Assembly: GCA_014654705.1 (NCBI GenBank)
Contig: JACVZY010000031.1
Location: forward strand, 1 to 64,000
Reading direction: 5' to 3'
Length of the DNA stretch: 64,000 nt
DNA from: Ignavibacteria bacterium
GTDB lineage: Bacteria > Bacteroidota > Ignavibacteria > Kapaibacteriales > UBA4661
A model generated the notes under the pieces. The model worked only from the letters and a program-made list of their open reading frames with translations, searched no databases and had not been told where the DNA came from. Positions 1 through 9,345 of the stretch are shown piece by piece. Within the stretch, counting starts at the first letter, position 1. Each line of letters opens with the position of its first letter. The translations under genes were made by a program, and so were the position numbers.

Positions 1-51
1 TTAAAGAATTGCTTACACCCAAAATTGCTTTTACTTGACTTTGCGAAAGTC

Positions 52-447
52 CTAAGTAATATAGTTTGGGCTGTTATTAGTAGAAACGTGGCTTACAATA
101 TTGCGATTATAAATACCCGTAAAATTTGCAACAACCTCCTTACTTAATCCCGCATCTTCGCTATAATCTAATTGCTGCCCTTCAGGGCTGAAGGTCTGGA
201 TTCCGATAAAAATACGTCCATCACTCCTCGTTCTATCTCCAATCGAAACAATATTACCAACGGGGGAGACATCCATGAGCGGACCGAAAGTAGATTTTAC
301 CCATTCAAGCGTAGGAGTGAAGGAATCGGTTTGATTCGGTGGATTGACCGGCGGAAATAAGAAGCATCCACTCAATAGCCGCACCATCACAAGAAGGAGC
401 ACAAAAGCTATACTTTGTTGGCGATAGCGGGAGAATATTGTCATCAT
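52..447 (-). CDS. Small predicted lipoprotein, unknown function
   Basis: Encodes 131 residues with a short basic N-terminus, a hydrophobic stretch (about residues 13-24) and a lipobox ending LLSGC with the cysteine at about residue 28, so it should be exported and lipidated. The mature part begins with a Pro/Asn-rich linker (FPPVNPPNQ) and then a short beta-rich domain; no known family is recognised. It is the last gene seen in a minus-strand run behind the ABC permease, about 100 bp away. That gap holds no other convincing start. It is not a typical substrate-binding protein, being far too small. Confidence 0.55.
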   Translation of the reverse strand: MMTIFSRYRQQSIAFVLLLVMVRLLSGCFLFPPVNPPNQTDSFTPTLEWVKSTFGPLMDVSPVGNIVSIGDRTRSDGRIFIGIQTFSPEGQQLDYSEDAGLSKEVVANFTGIYNRNIVSHVSTNNSPNYIT

Positions 448-543
448 TGTAAGGTATCAATTTCACCGACGCTCAAGTCCGGTGGCGTTAGAAATATCTA
501 CTGTTGGTAAGCCCATGCGTTTGAGAATGCGGGCAGAGTGCAG

Positions 544-1437
544 TTACTCGCCCACCGCTTTGTGTGCTCTGAGAAGCCACATTTGCGCCAGCGAAAAAAG
601 CAAAATAATCACAAACACAATATACGCCAAAGCACACGCATAGCCCATCATATCAGACTTGTCAAAGGCATTTGCATAAATAGAATAAATCAGCGTGGTC
701 GTCGAACCGAGAGGACCGCCGCGTGTCATAACGTAAATTTCCACAAAAATTTGGAACGCGCGAATAGAATTGACCACGAGAACAAACAGCACCGTTGGGC
801 GAAGCATCGGCAGAGTGATGTGCCGGAATTGTTGCCACGCCGTCGCACCGGCGAGCGCTGCGGCTTCGTAGAGGTCTTGCGGAATGGATTGTAGCGCGGC
901 AAGGAACAGCACCATGTAGTACCCGCTTGCAATGAGCACATCCATTGCCATAATGCTCGGCAGCGCTGTGGCTTGATCTTGCAGCCAGCCCCGCACGGGA
1001 AAGGGCACGTGCAGAAAGCGGCAAATGGCAGTCAGATATCCGTCCGAAGCGTAGATGTTGCTAAAGATGAGTGCCAGCACTATCAACGACGTAACCGACG
1101 GCAAAAACATCGTCGCCCTGAAAAGACCCTGCAAACGCGGTGTGGAATGAAGCACCACCGCTAAACACAGCGCCAACGCAGTCGTGAAAGGAATCGTTCC
1201 GAAGCTAAAAAGTGCAGTATTCTGAAATGCCTGCCAAAAGAAACTGTCATGCAAAATATGGGCATAGTTACTCAATCCCACGAAGACCGCTTCATTGCGC
1301 AGCGTGTAGTATTTCGTGAAACTCAAGTACAACGCATATCCAAGCGGATACAACCAAAAGACAACCAGCGTAAGCGCCCACGGAGCCAAGAAAAGCGGAG
1401 TACTCATATCAAGACGTTTCGCAAACGAGCGTTTCAT
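544..1437 (-). CDS. ABC transporter permease, MalF/UgpA (sugar) type
   Basis: Encodes 297 residues of an inner-membrane permease of the binding-protein-dependent sugar family. The order is an N-terminal TM (LFLAPWALTLVVFWLYPLGY), a periplasmic segment, then five further TM segments, with an EAA-like loop (YEAAALAGATAWQQFRHITL) that contacts the ATPase. The start is placed at 1437, not at the longest frame (1521), because this ATG overlaps the stop of the upstream SRPBCC gene as ATGA and the extra residues are hydrophilic and unlike the family. The usual partners (MalG-type permease, binding protein, ATPase) are not seen beside it. The next downstream gene is a small lipoprotein, so the system is either split across the genome or the permease is an orphan. 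Confidence 0.88.
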   Translation of the reverse strand: MKRSFAKRLDMSTPLFLAPWALTLVVFWLYPLGYALYLSFTKYYTLRNEAVFVGLSNYAHILHDSFFWQAFQNTALFSFGTIPFTTALALCLAVVLHSTPRLQGLFRATMFLPSVTSLIVLALIFSNIYASDGYLTAICRFLHVPFPVRGWLQDQATALPSIMAMDVLIASGYYMVLFLAALQSIPQDLYEAAALAGATAWQQFRHITLPMLRPTVLFVLVVNSIRAFQIFVEIYVMTRGGPLGSTTTLIYSIYANAFDKSDMMGYACALAYIVFVIILLFSLAQMWLLRAHKAVGE

Positions 1438-1898
1438 TTTTTGAAAACCTCCCTGTAAATTGGCTGCCGTGCGGCAAACTGACCCGATAGAACCAGGTAC
1501 ACAATGGGCAGCAAATACCACGGTGTGCGGTATTCGATGTCGTCAATAATCACCGCTCCCGCGCCGCCTTCTACCCGCAATACTCGATGCGTATGCCGCC
1601 AATACGTCAGGAAAAACGGCAGCTTGATACCCTCGTCTATAAAATACCATTCGTCGGTGAAGGTGTCGTGCCCTACGATTTCGCCTGCCTTCACGATGCG
1701 GCTTATCCATTCTTCTTTGCGATTCAGAATGGGGAGCACCATTTCGATATGCACTTCGTCGCCCTGCTTGCAGCCGTCGAAGCGCTTCAGGACAACGGGT
1801 GGGGTTTTTGGAGAAAGTTTTTCAAAAAGCTCGCGAGTGAATCCGGCAGCAACGTCTTGATACGGCTGCTCAACATTTGTTCTGAAAAGAATGTTCAT
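1434..1898 (-). CDS. SRPBCC-fold ligand-binding protein
   Basis: Encodes 154 residues of the START/SRPBCC helix-grip family, resembling cell-division-inhibitor-like or cyclase/dehydrase-type members. The segment ISRIVKAGEIVGHDTFTDEW followed by FLTYWRHTHRV is typical of that group, which binds a hydrophobic ligand in a central cavity; the ligand is unknown. No signal peptide is seen, so it should be cytosolic. Its TGA overlaps the ATG of the downstream ABC permease (ATGA at 1434-1437), so the two are translationally coupled. A coding link between an SRPBCC protein and a sugar-type permease is unusual. An aromatic stretch near the C-terminus (TPWYLLPIVYLVLSGQF) may contact the membrane. Confidence 0.75.
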   Translation of the reverse strand: MNILFRTNVEQPYQDVAAGFTRELFEKLSPKTPPVVLKRFDGCKQGDEVHIEMVLPILNRKEEWISRIVKAGEIVGHDTFTDEWYFIDEGIKLPFFLTYWRHTHRVLRVEGGAGAVIIDDIEYRTPWYLLPIVYLVLSGQFAARQPIYREVFKK

Positions 1899-1986
1899 GT
1901 GGAAGGAGCGTTTTTTGAATGTAAAAAATTCACCGAGCGACGACGAGGTTGCTGCCGCTCAGTGATAACAACAGTGGCAAGGGTAT

Positions 1987-2412
1987 TTAACTCACGAGTT
2001 GTTTTGTATAAATCATGCGTAGCACCATGTAAAGTAATAAACCAACAGGTCCCGCCATAAATGTTGCAAACAGACACGGAATGACGAGCCAATGCGAGAT
2101 GCCGCAAGTACGGGAATCCTGCACCTCCCATACGCCAACAAATAAATCAAACGCCAGATAATGTACCCAGCCTACAAGCATTACAATAGGATTTTGAAAT
2201 GCTGCGGATAAGCTACTGAGTGCCATTCCACCACCACCCATAACAATAGCAAAATTGCTAAAAAACAAAATGGCATACGTGACAGCAAGTAAAAAGATAT
2301 TGCCCATCAGAACAACTCGCCGCGTGTACCGCCATCCCGGAAAAACAGCCAACATAAGCCAGCCAAGCATGGCGAAGATGTTCGCCGCCTGAAAAAGAGC
2401 GTCGTTTATCAT
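1987..2412 (-). CDS. ABA4-like (DUF4281) membrane protein
   Basis: Encodes 141 residues with four hydrophobic segments. The central motif (GWVHYLAFDLFVGVWEVQDS) followed by a segment ending in AGPVGLLLYMVLR is the signature of the ABA4/DUF4281 family, known in plants for a role in neoxanthin formation and present without a defined role in many bacteria. It starts at ATG 2412 in front of an AT-rich upstream region and ends 88 bp before the SRPBCC gene, which could be in the same transcript. No carotenoid gene is visible in the window, so a link with carotenoids is only a guess. Confidence 0.72.
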   Translation of the reverse strand: MINDALFQAANIFAMLGWLMLAVFPGWRYTRRVVLMGNIFLLAVTYAILFFSNFAIVMGGGGMALSSLSAAFQNPIVMLVGWVHYLAFDLFVGVWEVQDSRTCGISHWLVIPCLFATFMAGPVGLLLYMVLRMIYTKQLVS

Positions 2413-2754
2413 AATTCTCCTTTGAAATCAAATGGTACGCAAAAATGGTGCGCAAAAAGAGATGCGAAGAGCTATATACTCGTTGGTGGTTATAGCTAAA
2501 TGCGAGTGGCAGATAAGAGGAGCATGACCGTAAAGAATAGTGGACAGATTGGCGTAAACTGCAAGTGCAATTTACAAAAGAATGTTTGAAAAGTGCACCT
2601 CAAAACCCTTACTGGGAAAGTATCAATATTTTTGTAGATTCCGAACGGGACTTTTTTCGGAAAAAATCGCAGAAAGTTTACGAAAATATGTATTTTGCCG
2701 TGTTTGAAACTGATTATCGCTTGTACTATACTTTAGTTTGATTACCCCCAACGA
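2413..2754. other. Divergent intergenic region upstream of metG
   Basis: About 340 bp between the ABA4-like gene (minus) and metG (plus). No convincing ORF or RNA gene. It is AT-rich close to metG and must carry promoters for both directions. A possible Bacteroidota-style promoter lies at 2703-2736: TTTG followed after 22 bp by TACTTTAG. Confidence 0.4.
2703..2736 (+). promoter_or_regulatory. Possible metG promoter (TTTG ... TACTTTAG)
   Basis: TTTG at 2703-2706 and TACTTTAG at 2729-2736 resemble the -33 TTTG and -7 TAnnTTTG elements of Bacteroidota sigma factors, with a 22-bp spacer, 18 bp before the metG ATG. The match is imperfect and the region is AT-rich, so chance is a real alternative. 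Confidence 0.25.
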
Positions 2755-5037
2755 ATGAAACGAACACTTGTTACTTCCGCTCTTCCCTACGCAAACGGTT
2801 ATCTGCATTTAGGACACGTCGCCGGATCGTTTTTGCCCGCCGACTTATACGTGCGGTTTTTGCGCCTTGCCCACGAAAACGTCCTTTATATCGGCGGTTC
2901 GGATGAATACGGCGTTGCTATTTCCATCGCCGCAGAAAAAGAAGGCGTTACCCCAAAGGACATCATTGACCGCTACCACACAGCGAACAGTGAGGCTTTG
3001 CAGGCGTTTGGTATGAGCTTTGACATCTACTCGCGCACGTCCATTCCGCGCCATGTTGAGACCACGCAAGAATTCTTTCTTGATTTGCTCGAAAAAGGCT
3101 TCATGGCTGAAAAAGAAGAAGCACAATTCTACGATGCCGACGCAAATATGTTCTTGCCCGACCGCTACGTGGAGGGAATTTGCCCGAACTGTGGCTATGA
3201 CAAAGCACGGGGCGACCAGTGCGACCGCTGTGGTGCATACTACAACCAACTCGATCTCAAAAGCCCGCGCAGCCTCGTTTCGGGCAAAACACCGGTCGTA
3301 AAAAACACGACGCATTGGTACTTCAAACTAGGCGATTTTCAAACGATGCTAGAAGAGTACATCGCAAGCAATAGTGCTGCATGGAAAGATAACGTCGTGC
3401 AGCAAACGCGCTCATGGCTGAAGCAAGGACTGAGCGACCGTGCCATCACGCGCGACTTGACGTGGGGCGTTCCTGTACCCCTTGCCGAAGCAAAAGGCAA
3501 GGTTATTTACGTCTGGTTCGATGCGGTCTTGGGCTATATTTCGGCAACGAAAGAATGGGCGGCTTTGAAAGGGAAACCGGACGAATGGAAAGACTGGTGG
3601 ATTCTGCCCGACGGCAAGACACAAACCGAAGCTGAAATGCGCTATATTGCTTTTTTGGGCAAGGACAACATCGTGTTTCATACCATTATGTTTCCGGCAA
3701 TGCTTCAAGCACGCGGTAATTACGTGCTTCCGACGAATGTTCCTGCGAACGAGTTTTTGAATCTGGAAGGCGAAAAGTTCTCCAAGTCGAGGAATTGGGC
3801 AATTGATTTACGGGAGTATTTTGTGGAATTTCCCGAGCCGCAGCACGTGGACGCGCTTCGCTACACACTGGCAATGAATATGCCCGAAAATAAAGATGCA
3901 GACTTCACTTGGCGCGACTTCCAAGCCCGCGTCAATAATGAACTTGCTGCCATTCTTGGTAACTTCGTCAACCGCGTAGCGCAGTTTATGCAGAAAAATT
4001 TTGCAGGACGTGTTCCGGTGCTCCCTGCAAACCTTGCAAAACTGCCCGAAGCATGGAAACTACTCACGGGCGACATCATCGCTTATAATGCCGAAACCGC
4101 CGACGCTGCCGTCGAAGCGCTCCATGCCAAATATCTGCACTATTTCTCGACGGACGATGTACGCATGATTGCAGCACTTGCACTCGGCACACGAAAGATT
4201 GAGACCGGGTACCGCACCTTCCGTTTCCGCGATGCGGTGAGCGAGACTATGAACATTGCCCGCGCCGCGAACAAATATTTCAACGACGCTGCACCCTGGA
4301 AAACGATAAAAGACAATCCCGCAGAAGCCGCAAAGACACTCTACGTCTGCGCACAACTCATCCGCTCGCTCGGCATTGCATTTGAGCCAATTCTCCCCAA
4401 TTCTTCAGCATCGCTTCTGGCACTCGTGAGCGCCCAGACAAGCGAAAAAAGCTGGCAGTCGCTTGTGCTGCCACTTGTCGGCGAAAATGCCGTGCTGCAA
4501 GAACCCAAAATTTTATTCAGCAAAATTGAGGATGACGTCGTTGCTCGGCAAGTAGCAAAACTCGGTGCCGTGCCCGCAAATGCGTCATCACAACCTTCTC
4601 TTCCAATGACTATTTCTACCTCCACGACCGAACCGTTACACTCTGCAACGAATACCGCCTTGCCAGCAACCGCTTCCGCAGCACCCACTCCGGCAGTAAC
4701 CGCAAACAACCTGATTTCGATAGATGATTTTAAAAACGTGCAGCTTCGCACGGGTAGAATCCTCGAAGCCGAGCGCGTTCCGAAGTCGGATAAGTTGCTC
4801 AAACTACAAGTTGACCTTGGTTCGGAAAAGCGTCAAATCCTTGCGGGCATCGGCAAATACTACACGCCGGAGGAAATGGTCGGCAAAATTGTTACCGTCG
4901 TTGCTAATCTGAAGCCCGCGAAACTAATGGGTTTGGAGTCGCAAGGGATGTTGCTTGCTGCCAATATGCCCGATGGCTCGCTCTCGCTCGTCACGCCCGA
5001 AAAACCAGGCATTGCAGCGGGCGCTGAAGTACGATAG
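2755..5037 (+). CDS. metG: Methionine--tRNA ligase with C-terminal tRNA-binding domain
   Basis: Encodes 760 residues of class I methionyl-tRNA synthetase, which charges tRNA-Met in the cytosol. The HIGH motif reads HLGH at about residues 18-21. A zinc knuckle of two CxxC pairs lies near residues 143-159, and the KMSKS loop reads KFSKS at about 341-345. An anticodon-binding helical domain follows to about 600. A Ser/Thr/Ala/Pro-rich linker then leads to an OB-fold tRNA-binding domain (about 653-760), the usual dimerising appendix of long bacterial MetRS. The start has the N-terminus KRTLVTSALPYANGYLHLGH expected for the family. It is followed closely by the TPR kinase gene. Confidence 0.97.
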   Translation: MKRTLVTSALPYANGYLHLGHVAGSFLPADLYVRFLRLAHENVLYIGGSDEYGVAISIAAEKEGVTPKDIIDRYHTANSEALQAFGMSFDIYSRTSIPRHVETTQEFFLDLLEKGFMAEKEEAQFYDADANMFLPDRYVEGICPNCGYDKARGDQCDRCGAYYNQLDLKSPRSLVSGKTPVVKNTTHWYFKLGDFQTMLEEYIASNSAAWKDNVVQQTRSWLKQGLSDRAITRDLTWGVPVPLAEAKGKVIYVWFDAVLGYISATKEWAALKGKPDEWKDWWILPDGKTQTEAEMRYIAFLGKDNIVFHTIMFPAMLQARGNYVLPTNVPANEFLNLEGEKFSKSRNWAIDLREYFVEFPEPQHVDALRYTLAMNMPENKDADFTWRDFQARVNNELAAILGNFVNRVAQFMQKNFAGRVPVLPANLAKLPEAWKLLTGDIIAYNAETADAAVEALHAKYLHYFSTDDVRMIAALALGTRKIETGYRTFRFRDAVSETMNIARAANKYFNDAAPWKTIKDNPAEAAKTLYVCAQLIRSLGIAFEPILPNSSASLLALVSAQTSEKSWQSLVLPLVGENAVLQEPKILFSKIEDDVVARQVAKLGAVPANASSQPSLPMTISTSTTEPLHSATNTALPATASAAPTPAVTANNLISIDDFKNVQLRTGRILEAERVPKSDKLLKLQVDLGSEKRQILAGIGKYYTPEEMVGKIVTVVANLKPAKLMGLESQGMLLAANMPDGSLSLVTPEKPGIAAGAEVR

Positions 5038-5154
5038 CATTTGCCGATAGTCGTCCCAGAAGCTCTATATCGCTCGTGCGATGATTCAACACAAAATGTC
5101 AAACTACTGCCCAGTTTTCTGCAAGTCTGTACTACGCGATTATTACCTGTGTCT

Positions 5155-7251
5155 ATGAGCAATCACAATCTCTTTTTTCGAGCCTTTGCTGAAATGCGCC
5201 CGCTGAGGATTTCTTCTTCTGCACGGGTGATTGCTTGCTCTTGGATACTGATTATTGCCAGTGTCGCATCTGCCCTCGGTATGCCGCGTATAGACAGCCT
5301 CAAATCTGTGTTGAATATCGCCACCGACAAAGAACGTGTACAGATTCTGAACAATCTTTCGCGTGAATATCGCTACATAGCGCTTGATTCCTCGTTCATG
5401 TACGCACGGCAGGCACAAATGCTGGCGGAAAAACTGGACGACAAGCTCGGCATCGGCTTCGCACTACGCAGCATTGGACAAGTCTATGAGAATCAGGGTA
5501 AATACGATCTGGCGTTGGACTATCAACTTCAGGCGCTGGCAGCTTTCGAGCAGGCGGAGCACCTGCCGGGTATTGCGAGTTCATCGAACCTTATCGGCGA
5601 CATCTACCGCGCTCAGGAAAAATATGAAAAAGCACTCACAAGCTACCGCCGTGCGCTTGAAATTCACCGCTCTATGCAAAACAAAGAGCGCATTGCGACC
5701 GTGCTGAACAATATTGCGGTCTCGTATATTCGCCAGAAAAAATTTGATAACGTACTGGACACGCTTCTTTATACCGAAAAATTATTCAAAGAAGTGGGCA
5801 GCCCGAACATTGCGTGGGCGTGGCTGAACATTAGCGAATATTACGTTCAGCAACGGGCGTACTCAAATGCAAGAGTGTACGCACTGCTCGCTCTTGATGC
5901 TACGCAGCAATCGCAAGATCGCCGCTCTATGGTGAGTGCCTTGCATACGCTGGGATTAAGTTATGGTCGGTTAGGACGCGCCGATTCTGCCTTGCAGTAT
6001 GCACTTCGTGCCGAATCCGTTGCTCGGCAGTTTGGTTTCCGCGAAGAACTGAAAACTTCCTATATCGTGCTGTCAGAAATTTACGACAGTGCCAAGCGCT
6101 ATGACAGCGCACTCTACTACTACAAGCATTATTCTGCCTTGCGCGATTCCTTGCTATCTGCCGAAATGCAGAATAACACGATGAACCTCCAAATGCAGTT
6201 GGAATCCTCTAAGCAGGAAGCTCAAATTAAACGTTTGTCGCTCTTGCGGAACTCCCTTTTGGCAGGCGTTGGGCTGTTGGTCGTACTGGCACTTCTTATT
6301 GCGAATCGCTATCGTCTGAAAAAACGATCGGAAGACGAACTCAAGCGCACCAACGACGAAATCTTGCGCCAGCAGTCCATTTTGGAGAAGCAAGCAACTG
6401 AAATTGAGCTGACCAATACAGAATTACAAACATCTATTGAATCTGTTCATCAGCGCAATTATGAGCTTGCCGAGCTCAATCGGGAAAAAAATGAGATTCT
6501 GGGCATCGTCGCGCATGACCTTAAGAATCCCGTCTCGAATATACGTATGCTTTCAAAACTGCTTCGGGATGACGCGGAGACATTAACCAAATCCGAAATT
6601 GTCGAATTTTCGGGTGACATTTACACCGTTTCCGAGCGGATGTTTGAACTTATCACGACTCTCTTGGACGTGAGCGCGATAGAGCAAGGAACGTTACGCT
6701 TCAACTTCTCCGTGTTTGAAATTGCCTCACTTGCGGAAAACGTGGTTAATAATTACAAAGGTCGTGCTCAGGCGAAAGAAATTACACTCCATTTTGAGCA
6801 AAACCAGAACACAGAAGGCTTAGAGCGTTATACGCTGGTCGCTTACGCCGACAAAAATGCCACGCTGCAAATATTGGACAATCTTCTTTCCAATGCCGTC
6901 AAATACTCGCCCTACGGCAATAATGTATGGGTACGTGTCTTGGACGATTATGAAGCGCTTCTCAATGATTCTACGCCGCGCGGCAGCTTGCTTGCGCCTT
7001 CGCAAGAGTATGTTCGTATCGAAATTCAGGACGAAGGTCCCGGACTGACAGAAGAAGATAAAGAAAAGCTCTTCGGCAAGTTCACACGACTTTCTGCAAA
7101 GCCCACCGGCGGCGAACATTCAACGGGATTAGGGCTGTCCATTGTGAAAAAGATGGTCGAGGGAATGAGCGGCAAAGTATGGGTAGAGAGCGAATACGGC
7201 AAGGGAGCAACATTTGTGGTGCTGCTCCCTAAAGGCGATGCTATTCTTTAA
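5155..7251 (+). CDS. TPR-repeat sensor histidine kinase
   Basis: Encodes about 698 residues. An N-terminal signal or TM segment (about 20-40) is followed by at least six tetratricopeptide repeats (about 60-330), a TM helix at about 363-385, a coiled coil (EKQATEIELTNTELQTSIES) and a HisKA domain with phospho-acceptor His at about residue 454 in AHDLKNP. The HATPase domain has N box LLSNAVKYSP and G boxes DEGPGL and STGLGLSIVKK. The TPRs are probably periplasmic. The start at 5155 (MSNHNLFF) is preferred over 5041, which would add 38 residues of atypical sequence; 5194 is also possible. It follows metG by about 117 bp. Its kinase half is closely similar to the one at 56248-57576, including LFGKF.RLSA.PTGGE.STGLGLSIVK, so the two are paralogues. 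Confidence 0.88.
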   Translation: MSNHNLFFRAFAEMRPLRISSSARVIACSWILIIASVASALGMPRIDSLKSVLNIATDKERVQILNNLSREYRYIALDSSFMYARQAQMLAEKLDDKLGIGFALRSIGQVYENQGKYDLALDYQLQALAAFEQAEHLPGIASSSNLIGDIYRAQEKYEKALTSYRRALEIHRSMQNKERIATVLNNIAVSYIRQKKFDNVLDTLLYTEKLFKEVGSPNIAWAWLNISEYYVQQRAYSNARVYALLALDATQQSQDRRSMVSALHTLGLSYGRLGRADSALQYALRAESVARQFGFREELKTSYIVLSEIYDSAKRYDSALYYYKHYSALRDSLLSAEMQNNTMNLQMQLESSKQEAQIKRLSLLRNSLLAGVGLLVVLALLIANRYRLKKRSEDELKRTNDEILRQQSILEKQATEIELTNTELQTSIESVHQRNYELAELNREKNEILGIVAHDLKNPVSNIRMLSKLLRDDAETLTKSEIVEFSGDIYTVSERMFELITTLLDVSAIEQGTLRFNFSVFEIASLAENVVNNYKGRAQAKEITLHFEQNQNTEGLERYTLVAYADKNATLQILDNLLSNAVKYSPYGNNVWVRVLDDYEALLNDSTPRGSLLAPSQEYVRIEIQDEGPGLTEEDKEKLFGKFTRLSAKPTGGEHSTGLGLSIVKKMVEGMSGKVWVESEYGKGATFVVLLPKGDAIL

Positions 7252-7288
7252 CGAAAGTTTACACGCTGTTTCTACCCCCGATACAGTG

Positions 7289-8629
7289 TTATCGGAGGTC
7301 TTTACTGTTAATGCTATATGTCCAAATTTCTTTCCCCGTTGGGTTATAGACACTGCATTTGAGCGTACGGTCTTTGAGTGCGCCACTAAACTCAAATACG
7401 GCAAAATTATGTTCAGCGGTGAATGTACCCGGGACGCGCAACGGATTTGCTTCGTTCACAGCACCAGGATTCGTGCCTGCGGTAAGGGAGGAAATAGTAA
7501 AATCGTATAGTGGATATGTACCTTTTCGCTCCAATTTACTCAGTTCTGTGTGGTGGCGGTCTCCTGTTACAAAAATCACGCCCTTGATGCCTTCCTTCTC
7601 AATCAAATCCAAGACTTTCTGCCGCTCTTCCGGATACGTTGAATAATTTTCATAGATGGAAAGCGGATTCAAGACTTGACCGCCGACAGCCACAATCTTG
7701 AACGTTGCTCGGCTGGTCACAAGTGCATCAATAAGCCATTGCACTTGCCATTCGCTCAACATCTCACGTGTGCCCGTTTTTCGGTTGTTTGGCGAACGAA
7801 ATGTGCGGTTGTCCAGAAAGAAAAATTCTGCGTCGCCCCACTCGAATTGGGTTACACAGCTTGCTTTACCCATCACACCATAACTTGGGTTTGCCCAAAA
7901 CAGCTTAAACGCCTCCAAGGTAAAATCTTTACCCCAGAACGAACGGTCGGCATCATTGGGACCGTAATCGTGGTCATCAAAAATCGCATAGTTGTGCGTA
8001 GAGGCAAGCAACGGCTGCATTTCGGGCAAGGAACGTGTGTGGGTGTACCGCTTCAAAACCCCGGAGCGCGAACTCCAATCTACCTCGCGAGTATAGACAT
8101 TATCACCAAGCCAGAGCATTGCGTCGGGGCGCTGGTCGTGCACAGCCTTAAAAATCTCATAATCGCTACCGTACAGGCGGTCAGGGCGTTCATACGGAGG
8201 CTGATTGACATATGTGCAGCTCCCCAAAGCAATCTTGAAGGTAGGTGGGTCGCCGCGCCACTGCCAGAGCTTGAGTGTTTGGAATTCCAGAGGATAGGGA
8301 CGAGGAACTTTTTTACCATTGATATAGAGCTCGTAGGTATATTTGCGCCCCGGCTCCAATTCGGTAGCAATAAGATGTGCGGTGTAAGCAGCGTTTTTCA
8401 TTGTTACCACTTCGTCCGTTTCATAGCGAACAGAAGCGTTAGTAGTTTCGTAATAGACAAATTTCACACGAGCAGATTGCTTTGTCTGCGCCCAAAGAGC
8501 AACTTCACGCATTTGTGCATAACCAAGCATTGGACCGGATTGCAGGAGGGAACTGGGACCTTGAGCAGAAGCGGCGCTCAACGTCATCCCCAGAGTGAGC
8601 GCGGCAAGAATCCATCGAACAAGACTCAT
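7289..8629 (-). CDS. PhoD-like alkaline phosphatase / metallophosphoesterase
   Basis: Encodes 446 residues with a cleavable signal peptide (LAALTLGMTLSAASAQ). A fibronectin-like N-terminal domain is followed by a PhoD metallophosphatase domain. Metal-binding signatures are visible in order: GDNVY (aspartate), FDDHDYGPND and GDRHHTEL (histidines). The family hydrolyses phosphomonoesters or diesters outside the cytoplasmic membrane. It runs convergent to the TPR kinase gene, with about 37 bp between stops. An imperfect hairpin at 7278-7295 overlaps the stop. No Pho regulon genes are next to it. Confidence 0.88.
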   Translation of the reverse strand: MSLVRWILAALTLGMTLSAASAQGPSSLLQSGPMLGYAQMREVALWAQTKQSARVKFVYYETTNASVRYETDEVVTMKNAAYTAHLIATELEPGRKYTYELYINGKKVPRPYPLEFQTLKLWQWRGDPPTFKIALGSCTYVNQPPYERPDRLYGSDYEIFKAVHDQRPDAMLWLGDNVYTREVDWSSRSGVLKRYTHTRSLPEMQPLLASTHNYAIFDDHDYGPNDADRSFWGKDFTLEAFKLFWANPSYGVMGKASCVTQFEWGDAEFFFLDNRTFRSPNNRKTGTREMLSEWQVQWLIDALVTSRATFKIVAVGGQVLNPLSIYENYSTYPEERQKVLDLIEKEGIKGVIFVTGDRHHTELSKLERKGTYPLYDFTISSLTAGTNPGAVNEANPLRVPGTFTAEHNFAVFEFSGALKDRTLKCSVYNPTGKEIWTYSINSKDLR

Positions 8630-8714
8630 AGCGGTAACGTAAGGAAGGAATAATTGTAGTGATTATGTGGTAATAATGCTATGATAAGCGGTATTCAACC
8701 CGTAGAAGGTGCCA

Positions 8715-9314
8715 TCAATCCACAAACTTACGGAATGATGATTTGAAATAGACATACACTGAATCGTATTTTTTGCCAATAGACGCATCACGAAACTTAA
8801 AACCATACACCAAACGTCGTCCCGCCATAAAAGCAATCGTATCTTCAAAGATTCGTATATAAGAACCATCTTTGGCTTTGATGCGAACGGTGCGGATACG
8901 CACACCGTCTTTTTCTTCAATCGTTTGGCTCAGCTGCTCTTCGGTCTCGCGGTTCAATTCAATATCCGTAGGTTTGCCACTATAACGCGGGCAATAGACA
9001 TAAAATTCAGCCGTGCTGTCCGGTGCGGTAAAAAACACACTATCGTCCTCACCCTTATTTCCTCTGAGCGACGGTCGTACAAACCAGCCAAGCGGGAAAT
9101 ACAGACCATACCACATTCCGCGATAGGCTTCGTATTGAACGGAATCTTTTCCAGATTTCCGTGAGGTATTGCCGACTTTTTGCGTTTTTTTTGTCTTCGT
9201 CTGCGCAGAAATCGAATCTGGTGCATGACTTGAGGCGGAAAGATTGCCGGTAAGCAGTATTGCAGCAACAAGCAGTATCAAATAAAGATTCAAACGACAA
9301 CGATAGAGATTCAT
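8715..9314 (-). CDS. Secreted protein of unknown function
   Basis: Encodes about 199 residues. The start at 9314 (MNLYRCRLNL) gives a clean hydrophobic signal segment (LYLILLVAAILLTGNLSASS), while the longer frame from 9407 would place 31 hydrophilic residues before it. A Lys/Ser/Thr-rich linker follows. The C-terminal domain of about 140 residues is rich in aromatic and beta residues (WYGLYFPLGWFVRP, FFTAPDSTAEFYVYCPRYSG). That pattern is like small exported domains of the PsbP/DUF1795 kind, but I do not claim membership. It lies between accD and the PhoD gene on the same strand, 31 bp behind accD, and may be co-transcribed with it. Confidence 0.6.
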   Translation of the reverse strand: MNLYRCRLNLYLILLVAAILLTGNLSASSHAPDSISAQTKTKKTQKVGNTSRKSGKDSVQYEAYRGMWYGLYFPLGWFVRPSLRGNKGEDDSVFFTAPDSTAEFYVYCPRYSGKPTDIELNRETEEQLSQTIEEKDGVRIRTVRIKAKDGSYIRIFEDTIAFMAGRRLVYGFKFRDASIGKKYDSVYVYFKSSFRKFVD

Positions 9315-9345
9315 AGTATGATCAAAATGAAAATACAACATCACA

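Noticed and set aside
463-543. Minus-strand peptide after the permease stop (ARILKRMGLPTVDISNATGL)
   Set aside because: It is in frame after the permease stop and reads protein-like, but it is only about 26 residues, with no start or ribosome site. It may be a relic or chance.
7278-7295. Hairpin CCGATA/TATCGG between convergent genes
   Set aside because: The stem is only 6 bp with a mismatch beyond and overlaps the PhoD stop; there is no T tract, so it is too weak to call a terminator.
7676-8653. 325-residue plus-strand ORF opposite the PhoD-like gene
   Set aside because: It is the antisense of the phosphatase, rich in His/Cys/Arg, without family motifs. The minus-strand gene has a signal peptide and catalytic motifs.
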